From an uncultured Collinsella sp. (GTDB taxonomy: Bacteria; Actinomycetota; Coriobacteriia; Coriobacteriales; Coriobacteriaceae): DNA of 64,000 nt. The stretch covers positions 62,001 through 126,000 of the forward strand of contig CABSNM010000002.1 in the NCBI GenBank assembly GCA_902479065.1, in the 5' to 3' direction. Each line of letters begins with the position of its first letter. The first letter of the stretch is position 1. A program made the position numbers and the translations under genes. Of this stretch, positions 8,291 through 17,575 are shown in pieces. The notes beneath the pieces were generated by a model. The model searched no databases. It was given only the letters and a program-made list of their open reading frames with translations, and was not told the DNA's origin.

Positions 8291-10287
8291 TGGCCGAAAA
8301 ACTCGGCGTCTGCTGCTCGCCAGGGGCGGAAGGTGGCGGGATCGATCTTTACGTGCACCGCGGCGGGTACGTCGTACCATTTGACCGTGTAACCAGCGCC
8401 GTGAGAGCAAAAGACCGAGTCGGGCGTGTTGGGCAGATCGGCCTCGGGCCCATAGGCGGCCGTCTCGATGACGCGCTCGGCATCATGGCAAGCCGCATAG
8501 CCGGCGAACTCCAGGTACAGATGCCCGCGACCGCTCGTGTAGGCGGCCACCTCCAGCGCGTAATCCTGCACCTCGGATGCCGGCACGCGACCCACAAGCT
8601 TTGCCCGATCGCCCGCCATCGCCGGCGGCTCGTACTCAGCGCCCATGCGCGTGGCATCCGAGAGCGCCCGGCCCACGCACTCCCCCGGCACCTCGAGCTC
8701 AAAGTGGTACCACGGCTCCAACAGCACCGCCGCGCCAGCCTCACGCGCCTGCATGAGCCCCTGACGAATCGCGCGGTACGTGGCCTGGCGAAAATCGCCG
8801 CCCTCGGTGTGTTTGGCATGCGCACGGCCGCCCGTGAGCGTAATGCGCACATCGGTGATGGGCGAGCCGGTCAGCACGCCCAGGTGATCGCGCTCCATGG
8901 CGTTGGTGAGTGCCAGACGCTGCCAGTTAAGATCGAGCTCGTCGGTCGAGGTCACGGTGCCAAACTGCACGCCCGAGCCCGCTGGCAACGGCTCCAGGCG
9001 CAGATGCACCTCGGCATAGTGGCGCAGTGGCTCAAAGTGGCCCACGCCCTCGACCGGCTGCGAAATAGTCTCCTTATAGAGAATGCCACCAGACTCAAAC
9101 GCAACCGAAAGGCCAAAGCGATCGGCAAGCACGCGCTGCACGACCTCGAGCTGCACGGCGCCCATCAACTGCAAATGAATCTGCTCAAGATGCGTATTCC
9201 AGCTTACGCCGAGCATGGGATCTTCGTCCGCTAACTCAGTCAATGCTTTGAACACCGTATGGACATCATGTTCGCCCGGAAGCACCGTATAGGTAAGGAC
9301 CGGCGCAATGACAGGCGCATCGCCCGCGGGCTCCGCACCCAGGGCGTCCCCTGGGCGAACGTGCGCAAGACCCGTCACGGCACAAATACCGCCAGCAGCA
9401 ACTTCTTGGACAAGCTCATACTTCTCGCCGTTATAGATACGCACCTGGTCGATCTTCTGCTCCCATGCCTCGGCACCGGAACGTCCGTCAATCATCTGCT
9501 TGGCATGCAGCGTGCCGCCGGTCACTTTAACCCATGCCAAGCGCTCGCCGCGATCTCCGCGGCTCACGCGGTAGACGCGCGCGGCAAACTCCGGGCGCCA
9601 TGCCTGTTCGCGCATCAGCGCACATATGCCATCCAGCAGCTCGTCCACGCCTTGGTCCTTGAGCGCCGAGCCGGCAAAGCAGGGAAAGAGCTTGCGCTCG
9701 GCAACCATGCGCGACAGCGTGGCAGTCGAAAGCTCACCCGCCTCAAGAAACTCCTCGAGTGCTGCCTCGTCCAACGCAGCAGCGTCCTCCTGAACGGTGC
9801 CGCCCGCCAACAGTTCGTTGGCATCCAGGCAGCCCTCGGAAAGACGTTGCCCAAGTTGTGCCAGCAAAGCATCGCGGCCGGGATTCTCCAAATCGATTTT
9901 GTTGATATAGATGAATGTCGGAATGTCATAGCGCGCAAGCAGGCGCCACAGGGTTTCGGTGTGCCCTTGCACGCCATCGTTGGCACCCACAACCAAAATC
10001 GCATAGTCGAGTGCGCGTAGCGTGCGCTCCGCCTCAGCAGAAAAATCGACATGCCCCGGCGCATCCACGAGCATGACGTGGGTATCGCCATGGTCGAGCA
10101 CGGCTTGCGACGAGAAAATCGTGATGCCACGTTCGCGCTCGATCTCGTTCGTATCCAGATGCGAATCGCCATCGTCCACGCGGCCGCGCTTGCGAATGCG
10201 ACCCGCGTTGAACAGCATGGCCTCGGCCAGCGTGGTCTTGCCGGCATCGACATGCGCCAAGATTCCAACGACCGCTTGCTTCGACAT
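8284..10287 (-). CDS. TetM-like ribosomal-protection / EF-G family GTPase
   Basis: Translation-factor GTPase of 667 residues. G1 AHVDAGKTT lies at 11-19, G2 RERGITI near 55, G3 DAPGH near 77 and G4 NKID near 130. EF-G domains II-V follow, ending in TSGRGHLYLEFAGY and SVFCSHGAGYTVKW. Domain order, length (Tet(M) 639 aa) and the DGVQxxT motif match ribosomal protection proteins rather than housekeeping EF-G. RAGAGGAGAG precedes ATG 10287. Whether it confers tetracycline resistance cannot be read from sequence. It could equally be a chromosomal paralog that clears other ligands from the ribosome. GC and codon use look native, which argues against recent acquisition. Confidence 0.85.
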   Translation of the reverse strand: MSKQAVVGILAHVDAGKTTLAEAMLFNAGRIRKRGRVDDGDSHLDTNEIERERGITIFSSQAVLDHGDTHVMLVDAPGHVDFSAEAERTLRALDYAILVVGANDGVQGHTETLWRLLARYDIPTFIYINKIDLENPGRDALLAQLGQRLSEGCLDANELLAGGTVQEDAAALDEAALEEFLEAGELSTATLSRMVAERKLFPCFAGSALKDQGVDELLDGICALMREQAWRPEFAARVYRVSRGDRGERLAWVKVTGGTLHAKQMIDGRSGAEAWEQKIDQVRIYNGEKYELVQEVAAGGICAVTGLAHVRPGDALGAEPAGDAPVIAPVLTYTVLPGEHDVHTVFKALTELADEDPMLGVSWNTHLEQIHLQLMGAVQLEVVQRVLADRFGLSVAFESGGILYKETISQPVEGVGHFEPLRHYAEVHLRLEPLPAGSGVQFGTVTSTDELDLNWQRLALTNAMERDHLGVLTGSPITDVRITLTGGRAHAKHTEGGDFRQATYRAIRQGLMQAREAGAAVLLEPWYHFELEVPGECVGRALSDATRMGAEYEPPAMAGDRAKLVGRVPASEVQDYALEVAAYTSGRGHLYLEFAGYAACHDAERVIETAAYGPEADLPNTPDSVFCSHGAGYTVKWYDVPAAVHVKIDPATFRPWRAADAEFFGHM

Positions 10288-10474
10288 GGCTCTCCTCTTA
10301 TTACAAGCCCATCGCACGCGGCAACGGGCACTCACGCTCCACACTGGATGATACAATTTACGGGCCGGCGGGCGAAGCGGGCCCTATCCCCCGACCGAGC
10401 TCATCGCCCCGCGTTGCCGCGCGGCGATTTTCGTAGGTTCGCGCCTTGCGAAAGCCGGCTCGCAAAACAGCGCA

Positions 10475-10514
10475 GCGAACGAAAATGACCCCACCCGGGG
10501 CCATTTTCGTTCGT
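10475..10514. repeat. Strong hairpin between Tet-like and GNAT genes
   Basis: GCGAACGAAAATGACCCC / GGGGCCATTTTCGTTCGT: about 17-bp stem with one mismatch and a tiny loop. It is located 28 bases beyond the GNAT stop codon on that gene's downstream side. No poly-T follows on the minus strand. The rest of 10288-10541 holds no gene that I can support. Confidence 0.6.
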
Positions 10515-10541
10515 GCAAATTGTTGATACGCGTCCCCGCTC

Positions 10542-11030
10542 TTATGTCTCGCGCAGCCAATCAAACGCGACGCGCGGCGTACCGTCCGACACATATACGA
10601 TACCGGCGCGCTTAAACCCGGCCTTGGCGATGGCGCCCTGCATAGGCAGGTTGTCTTGGTGCGTGTCGATACGCAGATGGTCGATACGTTCCTTGGCAAA
10701 GGCAAACATCGCAGCCGCGATACCGTGCACGGTGCCGTCGGACGCCACACGGTGCAGCACGGCGTACGGAGTGTCGCTACGCCATTGACCATCCTCAATT
10801 ACGTCATAGCACTCGTCCGGACCCGGTAAAAAGGCAAACGTCGCAACCACGCGACCGTCGACTTCACACACGTAACTACCACCAGCGGCAATATCGGCAG
10901 CCAGTTGCTCGGCCGAAGGCGTGCCCTCGGGCCACTGCGTGGCGTTGCCATGCGCGCGCATAAAGGCGCGGGCGGCGTCATAGATGGCCATGACGGCGGG
11001 AATGTCGGTATCGAGGGTTTTTCTGATCAT
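10542..11030 (-). CDS. GNAT-family N-acetyltransferase
   Basis: Protein of 162 residues with the GNAT fold pattern: an N-terminal RKTLDTDIPAVMAIYDAAR helix, a central YVCEVDGRVVATFAFLPG strand pair, an acetyl-CoA loop region (HRVASDGTVHGIAAAMFAFA) and a C-terminal GAIAKAGFKRAGIVYV strand-helix. The TW-type segment HGNATQWPEGTPS is common in uncharacterised members acting on small amines or amino acids. ATG 11030 and GTG 11033 are both possible starts; GAGGT lies 9 or 6 bases upstream. It is divergent from the small zinc protein at 11108. Confidence 0.85.
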   Translation of the reverse strand: MIRKTLDTDIPAVMAIYDAARAFMRAHGNATQWPEGTPSAEQLAADIAAGGSYVCEVDGRVVATFAFLPGPDECYDVIEDGQWRSDTPYAVLHRVASDGTVHGIAAAMFAFAKERIDHLRIDTHQDNLPMQGAIAKAGFKRAGIVYVSDGTPRVAFDWLRET

Positions 11031-11107
11031 CACGCGGCGACCTCACGTTTATTGGTATCACTTTGGTTGAGCAATGATACCAGCGTTTGGAGAGAGGCGC
11101 GAAGCAG

Positions 11108-11404
11108 ATGGGAAGCAAAAAGCGAGCCGCCTGGTCAAAGGCCAAAAGCGAGTTTTTGGGCGCTGCTACCGGCGGCGATATGAGCGACCTGTTTGCGCGC
11201 GAGGACGAGCGCCGCGACGCCCTGGACGCCGAGCGCGATGAAGCCTGGCGTTACAAGTCGTGCGAACGCAAAAACCGTTACGACACACGCGCCGAGGCCG
11301 AGGCAGTTATGGCCGACTGCGAAAACCGCGGGCGGCGTGGTTTGGCCTGCTACAAATGCGAATACTGCGGTGGATGGCACCTAACGTCGCACCCTTGGAA
11401 ATAG
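11108..11404 (+). CDS. Small zinc-ribbon-like protein, 98 aa
   Basis: GGAGAGAGG precedes ATG 11108. The N-terminus is basic (GSKKRAAWSKAKSEF) and the middle is highly charged. The C-terminus CERKNRYDTRAEAEAVM...ACYKCEYCGGWHLTSHP has a Cys-...-CxxC-x4-H arrangement that should bind one zinc. Small proteins with this YxCxxCxxWHxT ending occur in phages and bacteria without known function; nucleic-acid binding is a reasonable but untested guess. Confidence 0.7.
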   Translation: MGSKKRAAWSKAKSEFLGAATGGDMSDLFAREDERRDALDAERDEAWRYKSCERKNRYDTRAEAEAVMADCENRGRRGLACYKCEYCGGWHLTSHPWK

Positions 11405-11452
11405 GCGCCACATCGGCACGGCACTGACGGAGCGCCAGCCATCGCACGCAAA

Positions 11453-12157
11453 CTACGGGCGCGGCGGCACCAAAACATCGTAACGAACGGCCTTGCCCGC
11501 AAGTTGATAGCTCGGCTTTATGCCGGCGAGCAACGGGCCCTTCACCGGCCGTTTGATAACGACTTTGCGCGGATGCACCGCAAGCGCTGCCTGGACCAGT
11601 GCCTCCTCATCGGCGCACGGCTGCTCCAAGTGATGCAGCAGCTGGAACTTCTTTTTCACCGCCGCGCTCTTGGTGCGCTCGGGAAACATGGGGTCCAGGT
11701 ACACCGCATCGGGAGCGGCAAGCTCGCCCCGCCCGATCAACTCAGCTGTATGGCGAAGGCCGGCAATGCTGTCCTCGCCCGCATGCAAGCGCATGCGCGC
11801 CACGGCTGTCGCAAGCGCCGGTTCATCTGCCGCGCGATCCAAAGCATCCTTGAGGAGCGCCGCGATCACGCAATCCTGCTCATACAGATCGACGGTAAAG
11901 CCCGCGGCCGCCAGCAGCAGCGAATCCTCGCCAAAGCCCGCCGTGGCATCAATCGCCCATGGTTGCTCGATGCCTTTTGTGCGCGCAGCCTTTACCAACA
12001 GCTCTTGCTGCAGACGGCCCCGCTTGAGCCGCGGCAGCATGCGGGTAAAATCGGCACACAGCTCCATCGTGCCGTCGGTGAGCGTGAGGCCCTCGGACTT
12101 CCCGATCAGCTCAAGCCCCGCGGCTCGAGCAACAGAAAAGGGATCGACGACGCCCAT
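11453..12157 (-). CDS. rsmJ: 16S rRNA (guanine(1516)-N2)-methyltransferase RsmJ-like
   Basis: Class I AdoMet methyltransferase of 234 residues. Motif I IDATAGFGEDSLLLAAAG is near residues 67-84, an acidic AdoMet residue lies in VDLYEQD, and motif IV VYLDPMFPERTKSAAVKKK. The DPMFP...KSA..KK signature is typical of RsmJ, which methylates G1516 of 16S rRNA. AAGGAG lies 5 bases before ATG 12157; a GTG two codons upstream is less likely. The distance from gamma-proteobacterial RsmJ leaves some doubt about the exact target base. Confidence 0.82.
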   Translation of the reverse strand: MGVVDPFSVARAAGLELIGKSEGLTLTDGTMELCADFTRMLPRLKRGRLQQELLVKAARTKGIEQPWAIDATAGFGEDSLLLAAAGFTVDLYEQDCVIAALLKDALDRAADEPALATAVARMRLHAGEDSIAGLRHTAELIGRGELAAPDAVYLDPMFPERTKSAAVKKKFQLLHHLEQPCADEEALVQAALAVHPRKVVIKRPVKGPLLAGIKPSYQLAGKAVRYDVLVPPRP

Positions 12158-12220
12158 GGACACTCCTTAACAAACAAACGAATACGCGGGGCGCCGTTTA
12201 TGCCAGCGCCCAACCATCCG

Positions 12221-12364
12221 CTATTGTCCCACATGCGACATGGCCCACAGCATCCCAATGCAAAGCACCGCCATCAACCCCGTGCACACGGCAGCGATCA
12301 CAGAATCGCTCATGCGCCTTCCCAGCGACCGCGGCTCTCGTACTTGCCCTGCTCCGTACATCAT
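12221..12364 (-). CDS. Small single-pass membrane protein, 47 aa
   Basis: AAGGAGGA lies 4 bases before ATG 12364, which supports this short start within a longer open frame. The protein has a basic N-terminal part (REPRSLGRRM) followed by one hydrophobic helix (DSVIAAVCTGLMAVLCIGMLW), so an N-in orientation is expected. No family recognised. Confidence 0.55.
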   Translation of the reverse strand: MMYGAGQVREPRSLGRRMSDSVIAAVCTGLMAVLCIGMLWAMSHVGQ

Positions 12365-12593
12365 GACTCCTCCTTGAGACCAGCTCCTTGTTACGGCCTC
12401 ATCATCGCAGCGCCGCACATGAGCTGCCATCGATTTGGCTTACGTCCAGCTTTCCTTTTTGAAAGGTTGGACCGTACAGGCAAGAGACGCTTTCAAACGC
12501 ATGCATCGTCCCGTTGAACTACAATGTGCTTCACGATATGTGCCGTAACCTGGGCGCGACAGATTCTCCGCGCCCGCATCGAAAGGACCAGCT

Positions 12594-12995
12594 ATGAGCG
12601 CTGCTCGCAAGACACTCAAAATCCTTGCCCTGATTTATTTTGTTCTGGGCATCGCCAGCCTCGTCATCGGAATTGCCGGCATTGTTACCGGCAATTTTGG
12701 ATCCGCTTACGGATCGAACGCCACGCTCGCCGCTGTTGTGGTGATTGTTAAGGGCCTTGTCGACCTTGCCGCAGGTGTTGCGGGTATCAAGGGCGCCAAC
12801 AAGCCTTCGCAGGTGGATGGCGCGTTTAAGCTCGGCATCGTCGCCGCGGCAGCCACGCTCCTCCAGGCCGCGCTCACGCTTCCCGCGCTCGGCGGCAGCT
12901 CCGTCAATATCGTCGCCTTTGTCATCGTGGTGTACGACCTGTTCTTTGTTCAGCAGGCGCACGCCGTTAAGGCCGAGAACAAGGACCGCCTGTAA
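12594..12995 (+). CDS. Small four-helix membrane protein, 133 aa
   Basis: GAAAGGA precedes ATG 12594. Four hydrophobic segments are visible (about 8-30, 43-63, 77-96, 101-122), separated by short loops with a basic NKPSQ loop in the middle and a charged C-terminus. It resembles generic actinobacterial four-TM proteins of unknown function. It is a single-gene unit followed by a clear terminator. Confidence 0.7.
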   Translation: MSAARKTLKILALIYFVLGIASLVIGIAGIVTGNFGSAYGSNATLAAVVVIVKGLVDLAAGVAGIKGANKPSQVDGAFKLGIVAAAATLLQAALTLPALGGSSVNIVAFVIVVYDLFFVQQAHAVKAENKDRL

Positions 12996-13032
12996 GCGCT
13001 CGCTTCTCATAAGCTCTGCAGCCAAGCAACTA

Positions 13033-13070
13033 AAAAGGGCCGATCGCGCATCTCCGCGGTCGGCCCTTTA
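13033..13070 (+). terminator. Rho-independent terminator after the 4-TM protein
   Basis: AAAGGGCCGATCGCG / CCGCGGTCGGCCCTTT hairpin 40 bases after the stop codon, with A- and T-runs at its base. The symmetry would let it act in both directions, serving the convergent rlmA gene too. Confidence 0.75.
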
Positions 13071-13085
13071 CGTTTGCCCAGACAA

Positions 13086-13122
13086 AACCTACCAAAACAA
13101 ACCTGTCCCTTTTTGGTAGGTT
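13086..13122. repeat. Inverted repeat AACCTACCAAAA at the rlmA stop codon
   Basis: AACCTACCAAAA, a 13-base interior containing CTGTCCC, then TTTTGGTAGGTT. The rlmA stop codon (TAA, 13121-13123 on the minus strand) shares its two A residues with the arm. On the minus strand the order is stop codon, arm, GGGACAG, arm, the same order as the family A elements. Confidence 0.7.
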
Positions 13123-13933
13123 AGTGGCGGTACTCGGCGATGATGAAGTCGATGTCGGTTTGAAGGGTGTCCAAGTTTGCCAGGCGCTCTTTGTCGGCAG
13201 GGCGCGTGCGATAGTAGTACGGCGTCATCTGGAACACCGCTTCGATGTCGGCCTGCGTCTGGAGCGTAATATTCGCAGATACCCGCTGCGTTCCGACCAA
13301 CTCGAGCTCGGTGGTCTGCGGCAGCTTCTCATCGTTAAGGTACGGCGTGTCGTAGAGCACCTCCTTGAGCCCAAAGAGATGACGGGCGCCCGGCACCACG
13401 GTGTAGAGCGAGCCCTCGGGCGCCAGCACGCGGGCAAATTCGCGCTCGTTAAAGGGAGCAAAGAGCTCGGTCACCATATCGAAGGCGCCATCGGCCACGG
13501 GGATATCCTTCATATTGGCCACAAAATAGGTCGCATCGCCGCGCTTGGCGGCCAGGCGCACCATCTCTTTGCCCAAGTCGAACCCGTAAGCGTCCACGCC
13601 CGGCACCGCGCCCATGGCGCTGGTGTAGTAGCCCTCGCCGCAGCAAATATCGAGCAAGGCCAGCGGCTTGTCCGACGTAGCCGCGCACCGCTGAGCTCGT
13701 TCGCGCACGAGCTCGACCATTGCATCGCGCAACGGCGCATAGTAGCCACGGTTTAGAAAGTCGCGACGACTGCGCGCCTGCGACTTGGGATCGCCCATGG
13801 AGTCGCCGCTCTTGGACGAGCGCAGTAGGTACAGATAACCCTCGCGCGCACGGTCAAACCGATGCCCGCCCGCGCATGCAGCACCGCGTTCGTCATCCAC
13901 CAACGGCTCATGGCAAACGGGACACAACAACAT
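13121..13933 (-). CDS. rlmA: 23S rRNA (guanine-N1)-methyltransferase RlmA family
   Basis: Protein of 270 residues with an N-terminal zinc module (CPVCHEPL...CAGGHRFD), then the GYLYLL and GDSMGDPKSQARSRRDFLNRGYY segments typical of RlmA, and a class I AdoMet domain (LLDICCGEGYYT, FDLGKEM, VADGAFDMV). RlmA(I) methylates G745 and RlmA(II)/TlrB methylates G748 of 23S rRNA. Sequence alone does not tell me which; the TlrB type gives tylosin resistance. CTAAGGAG precedes ATG 13933. Confidence 0.9.
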   Translation of the reverse strand: MLLCPVCHEPLVDDERGAACAGGHRFDRAREGYLYLLRSSKSGDSMGDPKSQARSRRDFLNRGYYAPLRDAMVELVRERAQRCAATSDKPLALLDICCGEGYYTSAMGAVPGVDAYGFDLGKEMVRLAAKRGDATYFVANMKDIPVADGAFDMVTELFAPFNEREFARVLAPEGSLYTVVPGARHLFGLKEVLYDTPYLNDEKLPQTTELELVGTQRVSANITLQTQADIEAVFQMTPYYYRTRPADKERLANLDTLQTDIDFIIAEYRH

Positions 13934-13988
13934 GGCAACTCCTTAGCGCGAACAACACAACGCCCACCATTGTCGCACGCCTTCCCCA

Positions 13989-14042
13989 CCTAGTCATTGG
14001 GGACGTTCTTGAATGACTAGTTAGAAGAGATAAGGAGTGTCC
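13989..14042. repeat. Family B inverted repeat (CTAGTCATTGGGGACG), copy 1
   Basis: CTAGTCATT, GGGGACGTTCTTG, AATGACTAG. It is followed by GGAGTGTCCCC (14033-14044) and AGGTACGTCCCT (14060-14071), which look like decayed relatives of the GGGGACG core. It sits in the 216-base gap between rlmA (minus) and the MATE gene (plus). No coding signal in this gap. Confidence 0.75.
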
Positions 14043-14149
14043 CCAGCTGTCGACAGAAAAGGTACGTCCCTAAGTGCCGGATGGTTGCATTAGGAGTATC
14101 ATCGTCTGCGCAAATAAGCACGAAAGAGCATGTTAGAGATTGAGAGCGT

Positions 14150-15532
14150 ATGGCTGACACCGCATCTAAGCACATTGACATGACCACCGGCTCGCTGTGG
14201 CGCAATATTCCCCTGTTCGCCTTCCCCGTGGCCGCCACGAGCATCTTGGAGCAGCTGTCGAACCTCATCGCCACGGTCATCATCGGTAACTTCTCGGGCG
14301 ACCAGGGAACCCTCGCCATGGCGGCGGTCGGCTCCAATGTTCCGCTTACCAGCCTTATGCTCAACCTGTTTATTGGCATGTCGCTTGGCTCCAACGTGGT
14401 CATCGCCAACGCTATCGGCCGCAACGATCAGAACATGGTCAAACGCGCCGTCCATACCTCGATTTTAATGGCGCTCGTGGGCTTTGTCGTCATCGCGCTG
14501 GGCGAGATCTTTGCCGAGCCCATGCTCGCCGCGCTCAACGTTCCCGCCGAAACCATGCCGCTCGCTTCGCTCTACCTGCGCGTCTTTTTGCTCAGCATGC
14601 CCTCAATCTTGCTTTACAACTTTGAGGCCGCGATCTTCCGCTCCGTCGGCATCACCCGCATGCCGCTGCAGGCGCTTGCCGTGTCCACCGTCCTCAACAT
14701 TGGCCTGGACCTCATCTTTGTCCCTGTACTCCACTGGGGCGTCGCGGGCGTCGCCATCGCCACCGCCATCGCTTACACCGTCAGCGCCGCTACGCTCTTT
14801 ATCCGCCTACTCAAGACCGACTCCGTCGTCCGTGTCACCCCGCGCGACTTGGCTATCGACCCCGTCGCCCTCAAGCGCATCGTTAAGATCGGCCTGCCCG
14901 CCGGCATCCAGAGCGCTGTCTTTGCCGTCGCCAACATCATCATCCAGTCTGCCATCAACAGCCTGGGCACCGAGGTCATGGCGGCATCGAGCGCCGCCAT
15001 GAGCCTGGAGTACGTGTGCTACAACCTGCTCAACAGCTTTAGCCAGGCTTGCACCACCTTTGTGGGACAAAACCACGGTGCCCGCCAGATCGACCGCTGC
15101 ACCAAGACGCTCAAGGTCTGCCTAGTCGAAGGCGGTATCGTCGCGCTCACCACAATTATCGTTATTGTCGGCCTGGGGCGCGAGATTTTGTCGCTGTTCA
15201 ACAGCGATCCCAACATCGTCTCAATCGGCTATATCCGCGTGTGCTCAATCTTCCCGGCGTACGCCTTTAGCATGTTCTACGAAAACATGTCAGGCTACCT
15301 GCGCGGCTTTGGTATCTCGCTCACGCCCGCCCTCATCACCATGATCTGCGTCTGCGGCATCCGCTTCTATTGGGTGTTCTGCGTGTTCCCGCACTTCCGC
15401 ACCTTTGCGAACATCATGATGGTCTACCCCATCAGCCTGGGCACCACGGCGTTCTTTATGGTCGTGGCGGTGCTACTCTGCCACCCGGCACGCACCTATC
15501 GCGCCACCCAAGCCAAAGCGACAGCCCGCTAA
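14150..15532 (+). CDS. MATE-family multidrug/Na+ antiporter
   Basis: Integral membrane protein of 460 residues with about 12 hydrophobic segments in two pseudo-symmetric halves. The N-terminal TGSLWRNIPLFAFPVAATSILEQL, the VGSNVPLTSLMLNLFIGMSLGSNVV stretch and the mid-protein GLPAGIQSAVFAVANIIIQ segment are typical of the NorM/DinF-like branch. It exports cationic compounds in exchange for Na+ or H+. The start codon lies after GAGAGCG, a weak Shine-Dalgarno. Confidence 0.92.
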   Translation: MADTASKHIDMTTGSLWRNIPLFAFPVAATSILEQLSNLIATVIIGNFSGDQGTLAMAAVGSNVPLTSLMLNLFIGMSLGSNVVIANAIGRNDQNMVKRAVHTSILMALVGFVVIALGEIFAEPMLAALNVPAETMPLASLYLRVFLLSMPSILLYNFEAAIFRSVGITRMPLQALAVSTVLNIGLDLIFVPVLHWGVAGVAIATAIAYTVSAATLFIRLLKTDSVVRVTPRDLAIDPVALKRIVKIGLPAGIQSAVFAVANIIIQSAINSLGTEVMAASSAAMSLEYVCYNLLNSFSQACTTFVGQNHGARQIDRCTKTLKVCLVEGGIVALTTIIVIVGLGREILSLFNSDPNIVSIGYIRVCSIFPAYAFSMFYENMSGYLRGFGISLTPALITMICVCGIRFYWVFCVFPHFRTFANIMMVYPISLGTTAFFMVVAVLLCHPARTYRATQAKATAR

Positions 15533-15559
15533 ACACCGCACTCAACGCCACACCAGCCA

Positions 15560-16426
15560 TTAATTGACAACATGCGAGCTCATATAGTCGATAAAGCGCC
15601 TCGTGGCGATGGGCATGGTGTCCCAGCTGCGCCAGGCGGCCACCACGTCGCGCGAGGGGGCATGCACGATAAGACGTACGCGAATATCGGCCCGCATGCC
15701 CTCCACAGTACGGCGGTAGAGCATGCTCACGCCTAGGCCCTCCTCCACCATCGCCATGATGGTGTAGTCGTCGGTTACCTCGCTCGTCACGTGTGGCGAC
15801 AGTCCATGCGCCGCAAATGCATCGAGCACCAGGCTCTGTTCGCCCTCATCCAGCAGCACAAACGGCTCGGACGCCAGATCGGCGAGCGTCACCTTTTCCT
15901 TTGCCGCCAGCGGATGCGCGGCCGGCAACAATGCCACCAACTCGTCGTGATAGACGACGCGCTTCTCGAGCCCAGCGGTAAATCCGCGTGCCGTAAAACA
16001 AAAATCAACCACGCCATCGTGCACCCATTGAGCGTTGCGCGTGTAATCGCCCTGCTTGAGGGTGAAGCGTACGCCCGGGTGCAGCGCACCAAAATCGCGG
16101 ATCACGCGCGGCAGCACGGTACGACTCACGTTGGTAAACGTCGCGATGCGAATATCTGTCGACGAAAGCCCCAGCAGCTCCTGGCGCTTGCCCTCGAGCT
16201 CGGCCTCGGCGGTCACAATCTGGCGCAGGTACGGCAGATACTGCTTGCCGTCGCGCGTAAGCGAGACGCCCTGCTTTCCGCGCTCGATAAGCGTGGTGCC
16301 CAGCTCACGCTCGAGCGCCTTGACGGCCTGGCTCACCGCACTTTGCGTATAGCCCAGCTCGTCCGCCGCACGTTTCAGACTGCCGCAATCGACCACCATA
16401 CAAACAATCTGATACCGCGATGCCAT
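15560..16426 (-). CDS. LysR-family transcriptional regulator
   Basis: Protein of 288 residues with an N-terminal winged helix (CGSLKRAADELGYTQSAVSQAVKALERELG, residues 14-43) and a LysR substrate-binding domain from about 90. GTGGAGG lies just before ATG 16426. It is divergent from the EamA transporter at 16585 across a 158-base gap, the usual layout for a LysR activator and its target. An AT-rich tract (TTTCTTAATCATACTGAAG, about 16490-16508) in the gap is a plausible operator. The ligand cannot be deduced. Confidence 0.93.
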   Translation of the reverse strand: MASRYQIVCMVVDCGSLKRAADELGYTQSAVSQAVKALERELGTTLIERGKQGVSLTRDGKQYLPYLRQIVTAEAELEGKRQELLGLSSTDIRIATFTNVSRTVLPRVIRDFGALHPGVRFTLKQGDYTRNAQWVHDGVVDFCFTARGFTAGLEKRVVYHDELVALLPAAHPLAAKEKVTLADLASEPFVLLDEGEQSLVLDAFAAHGLSPHVTSEVTDDYTIMAMVEEGLGVSMLYRRTVEGMRADIRVRLIVHAPSRDVVAAWRSWDTMPIATRRFIDYMSSHVVN

Positions 16427-16584
16427 CGTACCTCCACGTCAATGCAGCCGTAAAACGTTTTGCCAGGGCTTTTCGCATCTACTTTAGCATTTCTTAATCA
16501 TACTGAAGATACATTCGCTTTACTACATCCACATCTGGGAGCAGAATCCTTTTTACGAAACCGTTCTGTAACAAAAGGAGTCCC

Positions 16585-17487
16585 ATGGATCGCAAAAAAG
16601 CAATCGCGCTCTCATTTTCCGTTCCCGTCGCATGGGGCTTTTCCTATCCCCTCATGAAGATCGGCATGGACAGCATGAACGCCACGAGCATCGTCGCGCT
16701 ACGCTGCATCATCGCCTTTGTGGTCTGCCTGCTGCTCTTCCACAAGCACGCGTTGCGCATCAACCGCGACCTTATGGTCCGTGCCGCCATCATCGGCGCC
16801 ATTATGGCAACCGAGCTCACCTGCATGTGCCTGGGCTCCAGCCTCACCTCCGCCTCCACCGCCGGCTTTTTGCAGAGCCTGACGGTCGTGATCGTGCCGT
16901 TTGCCAACGCCGCCCTGCTGCGTCGCGCCCCCGAGCGCAAAGTGCTCGTCGGCACCGCCATCGTCACCTGCGGTATGTTGCTGCTCTCGGGCGCAGACTT
17001 TACCAGCCTGAATCCCGGCGCGATCATCATGCTGCTCTCCGCCTTTGTCTATGCCGGCCATATCATTGTGGCGAAGCGCTTTGTCGAAGATGTCGACCCG
17101 CTGGCTTTGGGCGTTTGGCAGCTGGGCTTCGGCGGCTTGTTCTCGGGCATCGCCGCATGCGTCTTTGGCGGTTTCACACTTCCCAGTACGCCCAGCGAGA
17201 TCGTGGTCGTCGTCGCGCTCGCACTCATCTGCTCTGCCTACGGCTTTATCACCCAGACGCTCGTTCAGCCCCACGTGCCCGCCGAGACCACCGGCTTCGC
17301 CTTCTCGCTCGAGCCGGTCTGCTCCGCTGTCTTCTCGTTTTTCCTGGTCGGCGAGGTCCTGAGCCCCATCGCCTTCTTTGGCGCCGCCCTCATCCTAACC
17401 GGCGTCATGGTGGCAACCGTCGTGCTTCCGCGCCTCCGCGCACATGAACAGGCTCGCATAGCAGGAGCGCCCGAGCACGTCTCGTAG
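16585..17487 (+). CDS. EamA/DMT-superfamily transporter
   Basis: Membrane protein of 300 residues with ten hydrophobic helices in two EamA repeats (SFSVPVAWGFSYPLMKIG in the first; SAFVYAGHIIVAKRFVE in the second). These carriers usually export amino acids or metabolites. AAAAGGAG precedes ATG 16585. It is probably controlled by the divergent LysR gene. Confidence 0.9.
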   Translation: MDRKKAIALSFSVPVAWGFSYPLMKIGMDSMNATSIVALRCIIAFVVCLLLFHKHALRINRDLMVRAAIIGAIMATELTCMCLGSSLTSASTAGFLQSLTVVIVPFANAALLRRAPERKVLVGTAIVTCGMLLLSGADFTSLNPGAIIMLLSAFVYAGHIIVAKRFVEDVDPLALGVWQLGFGGLFSGIAACVFGGFTLPSTPSEIVVVVALALICSAYGFITQTLVQPHVPAETTGFAFSLEPVCSAVFSFFLVGEVLSPIAFFGAALILTGVMVATVVLPRLRAHEQARIAGAPEHVS

Positions 17488-17575
17488 ACCCCACTCTTCA
17501 TACAGCCGTGGCGTAAAGGCAACCAATGCGCCTTTACAATAGATACCGACAGAGCATCTGACGTAAAGGAGCCCC

